Source: Hyphochytrium catenoides
Taxonomy: Eukaryota; Sar; Hyphochytriomycetes; Hyphochytriales; Hyphochytriaceae
Direction of reading: 5' to 3'
DNA length: 18,240 nt
NCBI GenBank assembly: GCA_900088475.1
Contig: FLMG01002403.1
Location: 1-18,240, forward strand
In this document: in pieces, positions 18,137 to 18,240 of the stretch
Numbering within the stretch: position 1 is the stretch's first letter
Layout: each line of letters begins with the position of its first letter
The notes under the pieces: generated by a model
What the model saw: the letters and a program-made list of their open reading frames with translations, nothing else
The model's database searches: none
Told to the model about the DNA's origin: nothing
Made by a program: the position numbers and the translations under genes

Positions 18137-18240
18137 CACTTTGTCTGTGACACACCCAAACGACACACTTGACTGCTGACTCTGTCTCACTGTTAGCTCA
18201 CATTGGTAGCCCTTCTTCTACCTCCTGACTCTTTCTGTAC
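18039..18240. other. 3' flank of the Kelch gene with CT microsatellite
   Basis: After the TGA at 18036-18038 the sequence runs into a CT microsatellite at about 18083-18137. No AATAAA is present before the window ends. Confidence 0.6.

Noticed and set aside
1-18240. tRNA, rRNA, CRISPR array or viral gene
   Set aside because: I looked for T-loop-like sequences, regularly spaced direct repeats and polymerase or capsid motifs and found none. The regular repeats are simple microsatellites.

Overview
The window is nuclear DNA from an intron-rich eukaryote. Thirty-five GT-AG introns can be placed in four genes. Exons are often only 40-160 bp, and both strands carry many CT/GA microsatellites. A unicellular alga or other protist fits this best, but no feature fixes the lineage. 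There is no bacterial gene organisation, no tRNA or rRNA gene and no CRISPR array that I can recognise.

Layout. (1) 1-1359 holds CT-rich sequence and the last two exons (443-766, + strand) of a glycine-rich protein that resembles the tail of SelK/SelG. (2) 1767-3608, minus strand, is a four-exon gene for a LicD/fukutin/FKRP-type membrane protein. (3) 4356-7075, minus strand, is a nine-exon gene for a 429-residue protein with a uracil phosphoribosyltransferase (UPRT) fold. It starts with a probable mitochondrial presequence and a membrane segment, and its PRPP and uracil sites are degenerate. (4) 7271-8002 holds two weak, head-to-head overlapping candidates around a TATA-like sequence. (5) 8084-9007, minus strand, is an intronless AlkD-family DNA alkylation repair gene. 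(6) 9226-9690 is a 465-bp element with imperfect terminal inverted repeats and a TAA duplication, consistent with a PIF/Harbinger (Tourist-like) MITE. (7) 10693-14042, + strand, is a 16-exon SPAK/OSR1-type STE20 kinase of 379 residues that ends without the usual C-terminal docking domain. (8) 14670-18038, + strand, is a ten-exon gene for a 589-residue protein with an acidic N-terminal half, two basic nuclear-localisation-like motifs and a six-bladed Kelch propeller.

The exon models were built by hand. Each junction was required to use GT-AG, keep phase and restore family motifs. For the kinase, Kelch and UPRT genes the phases close without exception. The genes do not form an obvious pathway. 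Genes 2, 3 and 5 read leftwards and genes 7 and 8 read rightwards, with the strand switch in the 1.7-kb spacer that contains the MITE.

The items most worth a second look are the membrane-anchored UPRT-like probable pseudoenzyme, the intronless AlkD-like gene next to a transposon footprint, and the truncated SPAK/OSR1 homologue.
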